64,000 nucleotides of DNA from Streptomyces spongiicola (GCF_003122365.1 NZ_CP029254.1:4737501-4801500); one strand, 5' to 3'. Numbered from the stretch's first letter, positions 24,540 to 33,536 are shown. Made by a program: numbers and translations. Notes: generated by a model not told the origin, from the sequence alone.

Positions 24540-25787
24540 GTGGCCATCACCACAACCAGATCTCCCGAGGCCGTCAGCGGCACCCGCACCACCGAGCGCC
24601 GGTTCTTCCCGGAACTCGAGGGAATGCGCGGGGTCGCGGCCATGGGAGTGCTCGTCACACACGTCGCGTTCAGCTCCGGCATGGTCGGATTCATGGACAA
24701 GGAACCCAACGGGTTCCTCGGCGTCATGCTCCAGCAGCTGCACGTGAGCCTGCCCATCTTCTTCGTGCTCTCCGGCATGCTGCTCTACCGGCCGTTCGCC
24801 CTCGCGACGATCGCCGGCACCCGCAAGCCCGAGATCAAGCCCTACTTCTGGCGTCGCGCGCTGCGCACGCTGCCCGCCTACTGGGTGCTGGTCGCCGTCG
24901 CGCTGCTCACCCTCAACCGCGAGGCCGTCCACGGAATCTGGCAGGTCGTCAGGCCCGTGCTGCTGCTGCAGGTCTACCAGATCGACGCCCGCCTCGTCGG
25001 CCGGGGCCTCGAACAGACCTGGACCCTGGCGACCGAGGTCGCCTTCTACGCCGCCCTGCCGCTGCTCGCCTGGGCGCTGGACAGGTTCGCCCGCCGCACC
25101 GCCGACCCGGGCGCACGTGTGCGCCGCATCCTGTGGGGCCTGAGCCCGCTCGTCGTCATCGGCTTCGCGTACGCCGCCTACACCTTCCTTCCCTCCATGG
25201 GCGCGTACCCCATCCAGAACGAGTGGCCGCCGAAGTGGCTCGGGTTCATCGCCGTCGGCATGGGCCTCGCCGCCCTGTCCGCGGGCGCGGACACCGCCCC
25301 GAAGAGCGTCCCGGCGTTCTACCGCTTCGTCCAGAACAAGCCGGTGTGGTGCTGGGTCCTCGCGGCCTCCGTCTACCTCGTCGCCTGCCTCCGCCCGATC
25401 GGCCGGCCCGGCCACGCCGACTACCCGTCGATGGCCGGCGGCATGACGGAGCACCTCCTGTACACGCTCTTCGGCCTGCTCCTCGTCGCCCCGGTGACCG
25501 TGCCCAACCCCTCGCGCTTCGTCGTCGCCGTGATGAGCAACCCGGTGATGCGCTTCCTCGGCCGCATCTCCTACGGCCTGTACCTGTGGCACATCGCCGT
25601 CATCTACTTCTGGCACGGCAGCCTCTTCGAGGCCGGCGGCTTCCTGGAACTGCTCGCCGTCACCCTGGGCGGCTCCGTGGTCCTCGCCACGGCCAGCTAC
25701 TACCTCGTCGAGAGCCCCGCCATGCGGCTGCGTGAGCGCCTCGGCAAGGCCTCGGCCAAACCCAGCGTCGAGACGATCTCCTCGTGA
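24540..25787 (+). CDS. Membrane acyltransferase 3 family protein (first copy)
   Basis: This 415-residue protein has about ten membrane helices and the Acyl_transf_3 landmarks: FFPELEGMRGVAAMGVLVTH with the catalytic-type His near the end of helix 1, LHVSLPIFFVLSGMLLYRPF, the cytoplasmic RRALRTLPAYWVL arginine motif and RISYGLYLWHIAVIYFWHG. Such enzymes O-acylate sugars, polyketides or lipids at the membrane using acyl-CoA or another donor. GTG 24540 is the start. Its stop overlaps the thioesterase start (GTGA). It resembles the second acyltransferase at 32239 in family, not closely in sequence. Possibly attaches a CoA-derived acyl group to the cluster product. Confidence 0.85.
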   Translation: MAITTTRSPEAVSGTRTTERRFFPELEGMRGVAAMGVLVTHVAFSSGMVGFMDKEPNGFLGVMLQQLHVSLPIFFVLSGMLLYRPFALATIAGTRKPEIKPYFWRRALRTLPAYWVLVAVALLTLNREAVHGIWQVVRPVLLLQVYQIDARLVGRGLEQTWTLATEVAFYAALPLLAWALDRFARRTADPGARVRRILWGLSPLVVIGFAYAAYTFLPSMGAYPIQNEWPPKWLGFIAVGMGLAALSAGADTAPKSVPAFYRFVQNKPVWCWVLAASVYLVACLRPIGRPGHADYPSMAGGMTEHLLYTLFGLLLVAPVTVPNPSRFVVAVMSNPVMRFLGRISYGLYLWHIAVIYFWHGSLFEAGGFLELLAVTLGGSVVLATASYYLVESPAMRLRERLGKASAKPSVETISS

Positions 25788-26551
25788 GCTGGATCCGCAC
25801 GCTGCGGACCGCTCCCCCGGGAGCGGTCCGCCTGGTGTGCCTTCCCCACGCGGGGGGCTCCGCGCACGCCTGGATCCCACTGGCCGAGGCACTCGGACCG
25901 GGCGTGGAGGTGCTGGCGGCCCAGTACCCGGGCCGCCATGACCGGCTGGCCGAACCCCCGCTCGGCGACCTGAAGCTGATGGCCGGTCATATCGTCGCCT
26001 CGCTGCTTCCGCTGCGTGATGCGCCGCTGGCCCTGTTCGGGCACAGCCTCGGTGCCGTCCTCGCGTACGAGATCGCCGCCCGGCTGCAGGCGACCGGCCC
26101 CGCCCCCCGCCATCTCTTCGCCTCGGCGATGCTCGCGCCCTCGCGACACCGCCACGAAGGCGTGCACCTGCGCGACGACGACGGAATCCTCGCGGAGGTC
26201 GACCGACTCAGCGGCACGCCGACCCGCTCGCCCGGCGAGGAGATGCTGCTGCGCCTGCTGCTGCCGGCGATCCGCGGCGACTACCGGGCGTTCGAGACGT
26301 ACACCGACCCGGGGCACGTGCTGTCCTGCCCGGTCACCGTCTTCCTGGGCGACGCCGACCCGCTGGTGCAGGCCCGGGACGCCCACGCGTGGGCCGAGCA
26401 CACCACCGGCCCCAGCACCCTGCGGGTGCTGCCCGGCGGCCACTTCTACCTGACCGAGCCCGGGAACACGGCGGAGATCGCCCGTGCGGTGTCCGGGCAG
26501 CTCACGGGCCCCACGGAGCCGGCCCGGCATTCCGTGTCCGCCCCATCCTGA
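25784..26551 (+). CDS. Type II thioesterase
   Basis: The 255-residue protein is an alpha/beta hydrolase of the TEII (GrsT/RifR) type: RLVCLPHAGGSAHAWIPLA, QYPGRHDRLAEPPL, catalytic Ser88 in LALFGHSLGAVLAYE, Asp in VFLGDADPLV and His in LPGGHFYLTEP. TEII enzymes clear wrongly loaded or stalled groups from carrier proteins of NRPS/PKS systems. GTG 25784 overlaps the previous stop, so it is coupled to the membrane acyltransferase. Its presence supports a carrier-protein pathway in this window; the only carrier I see is the A-T didomain at 12680-14536. Confidence 0.9.
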   Translation: MSWIRTLRTAPPGAVRLVCLPHAGGSAHAWIPLAEALGPGVEVLAAQYPGRHDRLAEPPLGDLKLMAGHIVASLLPLRDAPLALFGHSLGAVLAYEIAARLQATGPAPRHLFASAMLAPSRHRHEGVHLRDDDGILAEVDRLSGTPTRSPGEEMLLRLLLPAIRGDYRAFETYTDPGHVLSCPVTVFLGDADPLVQARDAHAWAEHTTGPSTLRVLPGGHFYLTEPGNTAEIARAVSGQLTGPTEPARHSVSAPS

Positions 26552-26566
26552 GAAAGGACCCCGCAC

Positions 26567-28135
26567 ATGACCCACCCCACGACGTCCCCGGCGGTCGCCG
26601 ACCTCCTCGCCGCCTTCGTGGCGGCCCCGGACGAGCGGCTGGAGGAGGAGTTCCTGCGTCTGGCCGGCACGGTGTGGTCGGCCGACGGCCCCGTGGGCGG
26701 CGCGGCGGAGCACACCCCCGCCCTCGTGGCGGCGCTGGACGGCGCCGATGCCCGGCGCACCGGCCACCTGGCCGTCCTGCTGGGCCTGCTCGCCGAGTCC
26801 GAGTACCGGGAGCACCCGGCCGGTGACGGTCCCGTCCGGACCGCCGTCCATCGGGGCCTGGACCGCTACCTGGAACTCCTCGCGGGCAGTGGCGCGGGAA
26901 CTCCCCTGACCACCGCCCTGCTGTACCTGCTCGCCCACTTCCCCGAGGACCGTGCGCGGATCCTCACCGCGGCCAGCGTCGACGAGCTCCTGCTCGACGA
27001 GCACGACCTCACCCGCCTCGAACGCGCCCTGCGCGCGCTCGACCCCGACGACCCCGACCTCGGCCGCTGCTGGCCCTCGCCCGCGGCCTGGAACCTCAAC
27101 GAGGACGAGCGCGGCTTCGACAAGGCGTCGATCAAGGCGCTCGCCCCCGAGCAGATCGTCGCCAACTGGAACAACGACACCCGCACCGTACTGGCCTACG
27201 CGGGTATGAAGGCCTACTGGGCCGTGCGCCACGGCGCGGCCCTGGAGACCTCCTACCCGGCCCCCGCCGCCCAGTCCGCCGAGGCCGCCGCCGAACTGGG
27301 CCCGCAGGCCTTCGCCCGCCATGCCGACGCCCTGCGCTGCCCCTCCTGCGACGGCGGCCTCGACTACACCGACGGCGTCCGCTGCGCGGCCTGCGCCACC
27401 GCCTTCCCCCTCGCCCAGGGCCTGCTGGACCTCTCCCGCGGCGCGACCGGCTCGCAGGCCTCCGAGGAGGACGACACCGCCGACCTGTTGCAGAAGCTCG
27501 CCGCGATGCCGAGCATGGGCGTCTACTACGAGACGGTGCTGCGCCCGGCGTTCCTCCGCATCGCCGGACTGAACTGGGACGACGCCGTCACCCCGGCCGA
27601 CGAGGACGCCTACCTCCTCGCCCGCACCCGGCCCGTCGACGGCCCCGTGCTCGACCTGTGCGCGGGAGCCGGCCGCTGGACCGCCGTCCTGGAGCAGGCC
27701 GTCGGCACCGATCGGCTCATCGCACAGGACCTCGGCCTGCCCATGCTCACCGCCCTGCGCCGCGCCCTGCCCGAGGTGCCGGCCGTCGTCGCCAGCGCTC
27801 TCACACTGCCCTACGGCGACGCCACCTTCGGCGCGGTCAACTGCTGGAACGCCCTGCAGGCCTTCCCCGAGCAGGCCGGCATCGCCATCGCCGAGATCGG
27901 CCGGGTCCTCAAGCCCGGCGGCACCTTCACCCTGCTGACCTTCCGCTGGGCCGACGACCCCGTGGACCGCTACTTCCAGGGGTCGCACTTCTTCCCGAGC
28001 CGCCCCGCCGGCATGCTCCTGTTCGAGCTGGACGAGATCGCGAAATGGCTCGCCGACGCGGGCCTGACGATCCGTGAGCAGTCGGGCACCGGCTCCTTCG
28101 TCTTCATCACCGCCGAGCGCACGCCCCAGGGCTGA
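26567..28135 (+). CDS. SAM-dependent methyltransferase with N-terminal helical and zinc-ribbon parts
   Basis: The 522-residue protein has an unusual long front: residues 1-250 are helical and unassigned, then a Cys4 ribbon (about 258-280: CPSCDGG ... RCAACATAF, Trm112-like) and a class I methyltransferase (SAM motif VLDLCAGAGRWTAVLEQ about 361-377, ALTLPYGDATFGAVNCWNAL, GRVLKPGGTFTLLTF). It should transfer methyl from SAM to an acceptor that the N-terminal half may help bind. ATG 26567 follows GAAAGGA. It is 15 bases after the thioesterase, so in the same operon, and ends before a terminator hairpin and repeat copy B. Acceptor unknown. Confidence 0.82.
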   Translation: MTHPTTSPAVADLLAAFVAAPDERLEEEFLRLAGTVWSADGPVGGAAEHTPALVAALDGADARRTGHLAVLLGLLAESEYREHPAGDGPVRTAVHRGLDRYLELLAGSGAGTPLTTALLYLLAHFPEDRARILTAASVDELLLDEHDLTRLERALRALDPDDPDLGRCWPSPAAWNLNEDERGFDKASIKALAPEQIVANWNNDTRTVLAYAGMKAYWAVRHGAALETSYPAPAAQSAEAAAELGPQAFARHADALRCPSCDGGLDYTDGVRCAACATAFPLAQGLLDLSRGATGSQASEEDDTADLLQKLAAMPSMGVYYETVLRPAFLRIAGLNWDDAVTPADEDAYLLARTRPVDGPVLDLCAGAGRWTAVLEQAVGTDRLIAQDLGLPMLTALRRALPEVPAVVASALTLPYGDATFGAVNCWNALQAFPEQAGIAIAEIGRVLKPGGTFTLLTFRWADDPVDRYFQGSHFFPSRPAGMLLFELDEIAKWLADAGLTIREQSGTGSFVFITAERTPQG

Positions 28136-28139
28136 TGCC

Positions 28140-28300
28140 GCGTCAGGCGACGTTCGCCCCGTCGCGACGCCCGGCACGGCGACTCGCCGCGTCGCCGAAC
28201 CAACCGGGCAGGCCCACCAAGAGGCCGACCCGGCGCCTCGCGACGCACCGCACCGGACGCCGCTCCGCGCCGCCGCCGACGGGCAGACCCCGCCTGACGC
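28140..28300. repeat. Dispersed 150-bp repeat, copy B, with inverted ends
   Basis: Starts GCGTCAGGCG (28140-28149) and ends CGCCTGACGC (28291-28300), a perfect 10 bp terminal inverted repeat. The interior matches copy A at 2934-3087 in order and spacing. It begins four bases after the methyltransferase stop. It codes for nothing evident; a MITE-like element or mobile intergenic repeat. Confidence 0.7.
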
Positions 28301-28328
28301 GGCACCGGCACCGCCCGTCCCACGGCAC

Positions 28329-28366
28329 GGCCGGCCCGCACCCCCGCCCGGGTGGGCGGGCCGGCC
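28329..28366 (+). terminator. Hairpin after the methyltransferase operon
   Basis: GGCCGGCCCGC (28329-28339) pairs with GCGGGCCGGCC (28356-28366), 11 bp stem, sixteen-base loop that is itself GC-rich, just before the next gene's ribosome site. Confidence 0.65.
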
Positions 28367-28400
28367 TTCCCGGCACCCACCACCCGTGGAGGAACCACCC

Positions 28401-29786
28401 ATGACCACCCTCGACGAGCACCCCGCGGACTTCGCGCGGCGCGGGGAGGCGGCCTACGAGGCGGCCACCCGGGTGTTCAACCTCTTCGCCCCCGTGGCCC
28501 CCGCGGCGGCCGTCACCGCGCGCTCCACCGCGGAGATCCGCGCCGCGGTCACCCGTGCCCGCGCCCGGGGACTGGGGGTGCGGGTGCACACGACCGGCCA
28601 CGCCTCCGCGACCGCCCGCCCCATGCGGGACGCGCTGCTCATCCGCACCGAACCGGCCGGCGGCGTCGAGATCGACCCGCGGCGCCGGATCGCCAGGATT
28701 CCCGCCGGTACCCGCTGGGGCGCGGTCGTCGAGGCCGCCGCCCCGTACGGACTGGCCGCGCCGCACGGCTCCTCGCCGGCCGTCGGCGCCGTCGGCTACC
28801 TGCTGGGCGGCGGCCTGAGCATGTACGCCCGCCACACCGGCCTCGCCGTCAACAGCGTCCGCGCGGTCGAACTCGTCACGGCCGACGGCGAACAGCGCCG
28901 GGTCGACGCGGACAGCGACCCGGAACTCTTCTGGGCGCTCCGCGGCGGCGGCGGCGGATTCGGCGTCGTCACCGCCGTCGAGGTCGCCCTCTTCCCGGTG
29001 ACGGGCGTCGTCACCGGAGCCGCCTTCTGGCCGGCCGCGCAGGCCGCCCGGCTGCTGCCCCGGTGGCGGGCATGGACCGAGCGGGCCCCCCGCGAGGCGA
29101 CCACGTCCGTCCGGGTGATGAACCTGCCCGAACTCCCCGAGGTGCCCGCGGTCCTCAGCGCCGGGCCCGTCCTGTGCCTGGACGGTGTCGTCGTCGCCCC
29201 GGGCGGCGACGACCTCGCCGGAGCCCGACGGCAGGCCGGCGAACTGCTCGCCCCGCTGCGCGCGCTCGCCGACCCGCTGATGGACACCTGGCACGAGGCC
29301 GGCCCGCTCGCCGTGCCCGAGACGCACATGGACCCGCCCGAGCCGGTTCCCGTCCTCGGCGACCACCTGCTCCTGCGCGAACTCGGCGACGAGGGCGTCG
29401 CCGCGTTTCTGCACGCCACCGTGGACCGCCCCCACTGCGCGCTCACCGTCGCCGAGCTGCGCCAGCTCGGCGGCGGCCTGAGCACCCCCGCACCCGGGGC
29501 CGGGGCCCTCGGGCACCTGGACGCGCGCTTCGCCTACTCCGGTGCCGGCGTACCGGGGTTCGGCGGCCCGGAGGAGGAGATCCGCGCCCACTGCGCGGAC
29601 GTACGCCGCGCGCTGAGCCCCTGGGACACCGGCCGGACCGCCCCCACGTTCGTCGCGAGCCTCGAACAGCCCCAGGGGCACCTCGACGCCGACGCCGTCC
29701 TGGCCGCCGACCGGGTGCGCGCGCGGGTCGACCCCGAGGGACTGTTCCGCGGCGACATCGCCCCCGGCTGCTCCGCCGTCCGCTGA
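28401..29786 (+). CDS. BBE-type FAD-linked oxidase, probably mono-covalent
   Basis: This 461-residue flavoprotein has the PCMH FAD domain: the histidyl attachment site is His67 in VRVHTTGHASATARPM and the second site reads GSSPAVGAVGYLLGGG, with Ser where bicovalent enzymes have Cys. FAD phosphate loop LRGGGGGFGVVTAVEVAL is intact. The C-terminal BBE element is short and atypical (VRARVDPEGLFRGD). ATG 28401 follows GGAGG at seven bases. It is transcribed after a terminator, so probably from its own promoter in the repeat/terminator gap. Expected to oxidise a small molecule with O2 as acceptor. Confidence 0.87.
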   Translation: MTTLDEHPADFARRGEAAYEAATRVFNLFAPVAPAAAVTARSTAEIRAAVTRARARGLGVRVHTTGHASATARPMRDALLIRTEPAGGVEIDPRRRIARIPAGTRWGAVVEAAAPYGLAAPHGSSPAVGAVGYLLGGGLSMYARHTGLAVNSVRAVELVTADGEQRRVDADSDPELFWALRGGGGGFGVVTAVEVALFPVTGVVTGAAFWPAAQAARLLPRWRAWTERAPREATTSVRVMNLPELPEVPAVLSAGPVLCLDGVVVAPGGDDLAGARRQAGELLAPLRALADPLMDTWHEAGPLAVPETHMDPPEPVPVLGDHLLLRELGDEGVAAFLHATVDRPHCALTVAELRQLGGGLSTPAPGAGALGHLDARFAYSGAGVPGFGGPEEEIRAHCADVRRALSPWDTGRTAPTFVASLEQPQGHLDADAVLAADRVRARVDPEGLFRGDIAPGCSAVR

Positions 29787-29792
29787 CCGGGG

Positions 29793-29821
29793 CCGGCCGG
29801 CGGCGAAGGGCCGCCGGCCGG
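29793..29821. terminator. Bidirectional hairpin after the second BBE oxidase
   Basis: CCGGCCGGCGGC (29793-29804) pairs with GCCGCCGGCCGG (29810-29821) around a five-base loop; it separates convergent transcription units. Confidence 0.8.
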
Positions 29822-30042
29822 ACGCATCCGCCGGCCCCGCGTCGTACACCCACGGCACAGGGCCGGCCGGCGACCTCGACCCGGCGGTCACACCACGGCG
29901 CGCACGCTACCCGCGCGGCCGAGACGACCGCGCAGCCGAGACGACCACGCGGCCGTCGTCGCGCGCCCGCGGGGTTCACGGGACGGAACACCCAAGGCGC
30001 CCGCGAACACGCGCCACTACGCGTCCGCCTTGCGGTCGAAGC

Positions 30043-30816
30043 TCACCCGGCGGGCTCGGGGGACCGGGAACGGCGGCCGCCGTACATCCGGTCCTGGCCG
30101 CGGCGCCCGGTCCGCTCGATCCACCAGTGGACGAGGAGGAGGTTGCCGACCCAGCCGACCCATCGGGCCGCCTCCGAGACGTATGTGACGTCGACGGCGA
30201 CCGGCAGGCTGAAGAGCGCCATGCCGATGACGAAGCCCCAGACGGTCTGGCCCCAGACGATCGCGAAGCTGTACAGCATCCAGCGGCGGTGCTCGGCGTA
30301 CCGTCCCTGCCGTGCCCGGACCCAGCCGACCACCGAGGTCACCGCCCACAGGATCCCCGACATCAGCACGGCCACGCTGCCCGGCTTGAAGGCGAACGGG
30401 AACAGGACCAGCGCCAGCAGTGCCGAGGGAAGCGCCCCGCCGAACACGTAGAGCAGACCGCTCCAGCGGTGCACCGCCGGGTGGTTGCGGCGCAGCCACG
30501 GCCAGAGCTGGAGGACGAGCGTCACCATCGTCACCCCACCGGTCAGCACGTGCGCGGCCAGGATCGCGTAGTGCAGGGGGAACTGCGAGGCGATGTGCGT
30601 ACGGGACGGGTCCAGTGTCAGGTACGGCGGCAGCTGGTACAGCAGGTAGGCCGCGGCGGCCACGGCCAGCGGGATGATGTAGTTGCGGCCGAACCAGCCC
30701 CGGCGGACCGGGCGACCGTTCCGGGCGGACGATCCGGTCGCCGGACCGTCCGCGCGGATCGGCGGGGCTCCTTCGGTCGGGGGGAGGGGTCTTTCTGCGC
30801 TCTGGGTCTGGGTCAC
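30043..30816 (-). CDS. DUF2306 multi-pass membrane protein
   Basis: The 257-residue protein has a disordered N-terminus (1-40) and then six to seven hydrophobic segments with the DUF2306 pattern: HYAILAAHVLTGGVTMVTL, PAVHRWSGLLYVFGGALPS and YAEHRRWMLYSFAIVWGQ, each carrying conserved His on one membrane face. The spaced His suggest haem or metal binding, but the family function is unknown. ATG 30816. It follows the DUF2855 gene on the same strand after a tandem repeat region and may be co-transcribed. It may be a redox or electron-transfer membrane partner for the oxidases of this region; that is speculative. Confidence 0.78.
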   Translation of the reverse strand: MTQTQSAERPLPPTEGAPPIRADGPATGSSARNGRPVRRGWFGRNYIIPLAVAAAAYLLYQLPPYLTLDPSRTHIASQFPLHYAILAAHVLTGGVTMVTLVLQLWPWLRRNHPAVHRWSGLLYVFGGALPSALLALVLFPFAFKPGSVAVLMSGILWAVTSVVGWVRARQGRYAEHRRWMLYSFAIVWGQTVWGFVIGMALFSLPVAVDVTYVSEAARWVGWVGNLLLVHWWIERTGRRGQDRMYGGRRSRSPEPAG

Positions 30817-30864
30817 GGCGGGGTGCTCCCGTTCGGCGGACGGATCACGGAGGAGGCGGATGTC

Positions 30865-30912
30865 GGAGAAGACGGGTCACGGAGAAGACGGGTCACGGAG
30901 AAGACGGGTCAC
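30865..30912. repeat. Three perfect 16-bp tandem repeats
   Basis: GGAGAAGACGGGTCAC occurs three times head to tail (30865-30880, 30881-30896, 30897-30912), with degenerate copies on both sides. It lies between the DUF2855 and DUF2306 genes. Probably replication-slippage DNA; copy number may vary. Confidence 0.85.
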
Positions 30913-30940
30913 GGAGGTGGCGGACGACGGAGGAGACGGG

Positions 30941-32011
30941 TCAGCGCGGGGCGACCACGGTGCCCGTGTGCGCGGGGAGTCCGCCGGCGATCAGTAACCG
31001 GTATGTGTCGACGAGGGCCTCCGGCCCGGACCGCCGGGTGATCGAGAGCCATGACCGGGCGTTCTCTACGAGGGCGTTCTCGGCCTGCTGGTAGCGGGTC
31101 CGGTAGGCGTCCTCGCCCTCCTTCTCGATGAGCCGCTGCTCCTCGGACGGTGTGAAGAAGATCCACGGCTCGGGGGCGGTCAGTCCCTCCGGCGGTTCGA
31201 TCTCGGCGCCGGGGTGGGTGTAACCCACGAGCAGCGCGTCCTTCAGCGCGGTGCCGAGCCGCTCGTACACGGAGAACAACCGCCCGGCCTCGCCGGTGAA
31301 GTCGACGAGTACGACGGGCTCGGGGACCTCGCCCCAGGCCGGCTCGTCATAGGTGGTCACCATGTCGTAGTGCCCCAGGCCCCGGACGAAGCCGAGGTTG
31401 CCCTGGGAGGTCACCCCGAGCGTGGTGATGCCCTCCTGGCGGGACAGCAGCGCGGCCAGTCCCACGGCGGTCTTGCTGGAGGCGCTGGTGATCAGGACGG
31501 CGGCCGTGGGGTGCTCGCGCACGAGGAACTCGGCGAGGTTGAAGGACGCCGGGTAGAGCGGCTTGAGCAGCAGCCGGTGGTCGTCCTGCGGGTCGAGTTC
31601 CCCGACGCGCAGATAGCCGCGGTACCACGGATGCAGAAAGTCGCGCTCGGGCGCGACGTCGTCGAAGCCCCGCTCGGTCGGCTCGGCGGCGAGGGTGACA
31701 TGCGTCGACAAGGGCAGGAAGCCGAAGTAGCGGGCTCCGACGGGGATCTCGGGGCGGCGCGACTCCTCGACCCGGGCGTAGCCCCAGGTCGGGACGCGAC
31801 CATAGCCCTCCGGGCCGGCGAAGGCGTCGAAGAAGGGGAGTTCCGACTCGCCCAGACGGGCATAGGTGGCCGTGATGGCGGTCAGGGCGAACCTCTCCGC
31901 CGCCAGCCGCACCTCACCCGGACGCAGTGGGGCCGCCGGAGCCTGCCGTACCTCGGCCGCCGTGAGGTCGTCCCGTCGGACCATCAGATCCCAGTTGTCC
32001 TGAACAGGCAC
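30941..32011 (-). CDS. DUF2855 family protein
   Basis: The 356-residue protein matches the DUF2855 family, which is distantly related to medium-chain quinone oxidoreductases but lacks a recognisable nucleotide-binding GxGxxG. Visible are GYARVEESRRPEIPVGARYF, FGFLPLSTHVTL, LITSASSKTAVGLAALL and PWIFFTPSEEQRLIEKEG. Function is unknown; members turn up in clusters with long-chain or CoA-linked chemistry. GTG 32011 is chosen for the GGGGAGG five bases upstream, against an ATG at 32059. It is divergent from membrane acyltransferase 2, with a shared-motif copy between them at 32154-32169. Confidence 0.75.
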   Translation of the reverse strand: MPVQDNWDLMVRRDDLTAAEVRQAPAAPLRPGEVRLAAERFALTAITATYARLGESELPFFDAFAGPEGYGRVPTWGYARVEESRRPEIPVGARYFGFLPLSTHVTLAAEPTERGFDDVAPERDFLHPWYRGYLRVGELDPQDDHRLLLKPLYPASFNLAEFLVREHPTAAVLITSASSKTAVGLAALLSRQEGITTLGVTSQGNLGFVRGLGHYDMVTTYDEPAWGEVPEPVVLVDFTGEAGRLFSVYERLGTALKDALLVGYTHPGAEIEPPEGLTAPEPWIFFTPSEEQRLIEKEGEDAYRTRYQQAENALVENARSWLSITRRSGPEALVDTYRLLIAGGLPAHTGTVVAPR

Positions 32012-32153
32012 GTCCGCCTCCCCATCGTCATCGCCGCGGCGGCCCGGTTCGGCCCGCACGGGCCATGGTCGGCATCGGGCTGCACGTGACGCATCTCCTG
32101 GAGTGCGGTCATGGTCCGGTTCCCGCCTGGAGGGCGGCCTGACCGCACATCAG

Positions 32154-32169
32154 GCAATTTCGAAGATGC
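32154..32169 (+). promoter_or_regulatory. Shared operator-like motif before acyltransferase 2
   Basis: GCAATTTCGAAGATGC, full consensus match, ending 69 bases before the start at 32239 and 142 bases from the divergent DUF2855 start at 32011. Confidence 0.65.
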
Positions 32170-32238
32170 CTGGCAGAAAGGGGAGTTGGCACCCTCGCGG
32201 GGATCTGATCCGGCCAGACGCACGGGAAAGCGAGCCCC

Positions 32239-33465
32239 ATGACAGACCGACCGAAGAGACCCGGGAGCGGCACCGCCGAAGCGCCGTCCCGGCTTCCTGC
32301 GCTGACCGGGATGCGGTTCGTCGCCGCCGCGCTGGTCTTCTTCTTCCACGCCAACTACCAGGGCTTCTTCGCCGACCCGGACAGCGCGTCCGTCTTCGAG
32401 TCGGCCGTCTACCAGGGCGGCTGGACCGGCGTCGGCTTCTTCTTCATCCTCAGCGGTTTCGTCCTCGCCTGGTCGGCACGTGCCGACGACACCGCCCCGG
32501 CCTTCCTGCGCCGCCGCTTCTTCAAGATCTACCCGCTCCACCTGCTCACGTTCGTCGTCGCGGCGGTGCTCCTGGTCCAGGTGGCCGGCATGCCCTTCGA
32601 CGGCGGGACCGCGCTCCTCCAGGTCCTTCTGCTGCAGTCCTGGTCCCCGGACATCTTCGTCCGCGGCAGCTTCAACGGCGTGGCCTGGTCGCTCTCCTGC
32701 GAACTGCTCTTCTACGCGCTCTTCCCGCTCCTGCTGCGGCTGATCAGCCGCATCCGGCCCGAGCGGTTGTGGGCGGCGGCCGGTGCCGTGGTGGCCCTCG
32801 TCTTCGCCGTGCCGTTCCTCGCCCGCTTCCTGCCGGACCAATCGCCGATCCCGATGGTGGACATCAGCTCCGCGGAGATGTGGTTCGTCTACCAGTTCCC
32901 GGCGACCCGGCTCCTAGACTTCGTCTTCGGGATCATCCTGGCACGCATCGTCGCCGAGGGACGCCGCCTGCCGCTCGGCTTCGGCAGCGCGCTGCTCCTC
33001 ACCGTCGCCGCGTATGTCGTCGCCCCGTACTTCCCGCCCTCCCACCACCTGGTGGCCGTCATGCTCGTTCCGCTGGGCCTGCTCATCGCCGCCGCCGCCC
33101 GCGCGGACACGGAAGGCCGCCGCACCTGGTTCTCCGACCGGGGCATGGTCAGGCTGGGCGAGGTGTCCTTCGCCCTCTACCTCACCCACCAGCTCGTCCT
33201 CGGCTACGGCCATCGCCTCCTGGGCTTCGGCGAGAGCTGGGGCACCTTGAGGGCCGTCGGCACGCTCGCCCTGCTGTTCGCCGCGACCCTGCTGGTGTCG
33301 TGGCTGCTCTTCACACTGGTCGAGCGCCCGGTGATGCGGCGCTTCGGCACCTCCCGGCGCAGGGCAGTCCGTGTCGCTCAGGCGATGCAGGCGGCGGGGC
33401 CGGTCCCGGTACGGATCGTCGGGAGCGCCGAGCCGGCCGAGGAGCGGCGGCCGTCCCTGGTCTGA
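32239..33465 (+). CDS. Membrane acyltransferase 3 family protein (second copy)
   Basis: The 408-residue integral membrane protein has the Acyl_transf_3 signature: RLPALTGMRFVAAALVFFFH with a His in helix 1, GWTGVGFFFILSGFVLAWS, the RRRFFKIYPLHLL basic motif, SLSCELLFYALFPLLL and LGEVSFALYLTHQLVLGYG. About ten transmembrane helices. It should O-acylate an acceptor at the membrane. ATG 32239 has only a weak purine-rich site upstream. It is a single-gene unit followed by a small hairpin and convergent with the MFS pair. With the copy at 24540 it gives two acylation steps or two alternative acyl groups. Confidence 0.85.
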   Translation: MTDRPKRPGSGTAEAPSRLPALTGMRFVAAALVFFFHANYQGFFADPDSASVFESAVYQGGWTGVGFFFILSGFVLAWSARADDTAPAFLRRRFFKIYPLHLLTFVVAAVLLVQVAGMPFDGGTALLQVLLLQSWSPDIFVRGSFNGVAWSLSCELLFYALFPLLLRLISRIRPERLWAAAGAVVALVFAVPFLARFLPDQSPIPMVDISSAEMWFVYQFPATRLLDFVFGIILARIVAEGRRLPLGFGSALLLTVAAYVVAPYFPPSHHLVAVMLVPLGLLIAAAARADTEGRRTWFSDRGMVRLGEVSFALYLTHQLVLGYGHRLLGFGESWGTLRAVGTLALLFAATLLVSWLLFTLVERPVMRRFGTSRRRAVRVAQAMQAAGPVPVRIVGSAEPAEERRPSLV

Positions 33466-33485
33466 ACCGCTCGTACGGTGCGTGC

Positions 33486-33516
33486 CGCCCGGTCTCGCCG
33501 TCCGCGGGACCGGGCG
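33486..33516. terminator. Weak bidirectional hairpin
   Basis: CGCCCGGTC (33486-33494) pairs with GACCGGGCG (33508-33516) between convergent stops of acyltransferase 2 and the first MFS gene. Confidence 0.55.
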
Positions 33517-33536
33517 ACAGGCACCATGAGGGGCTG

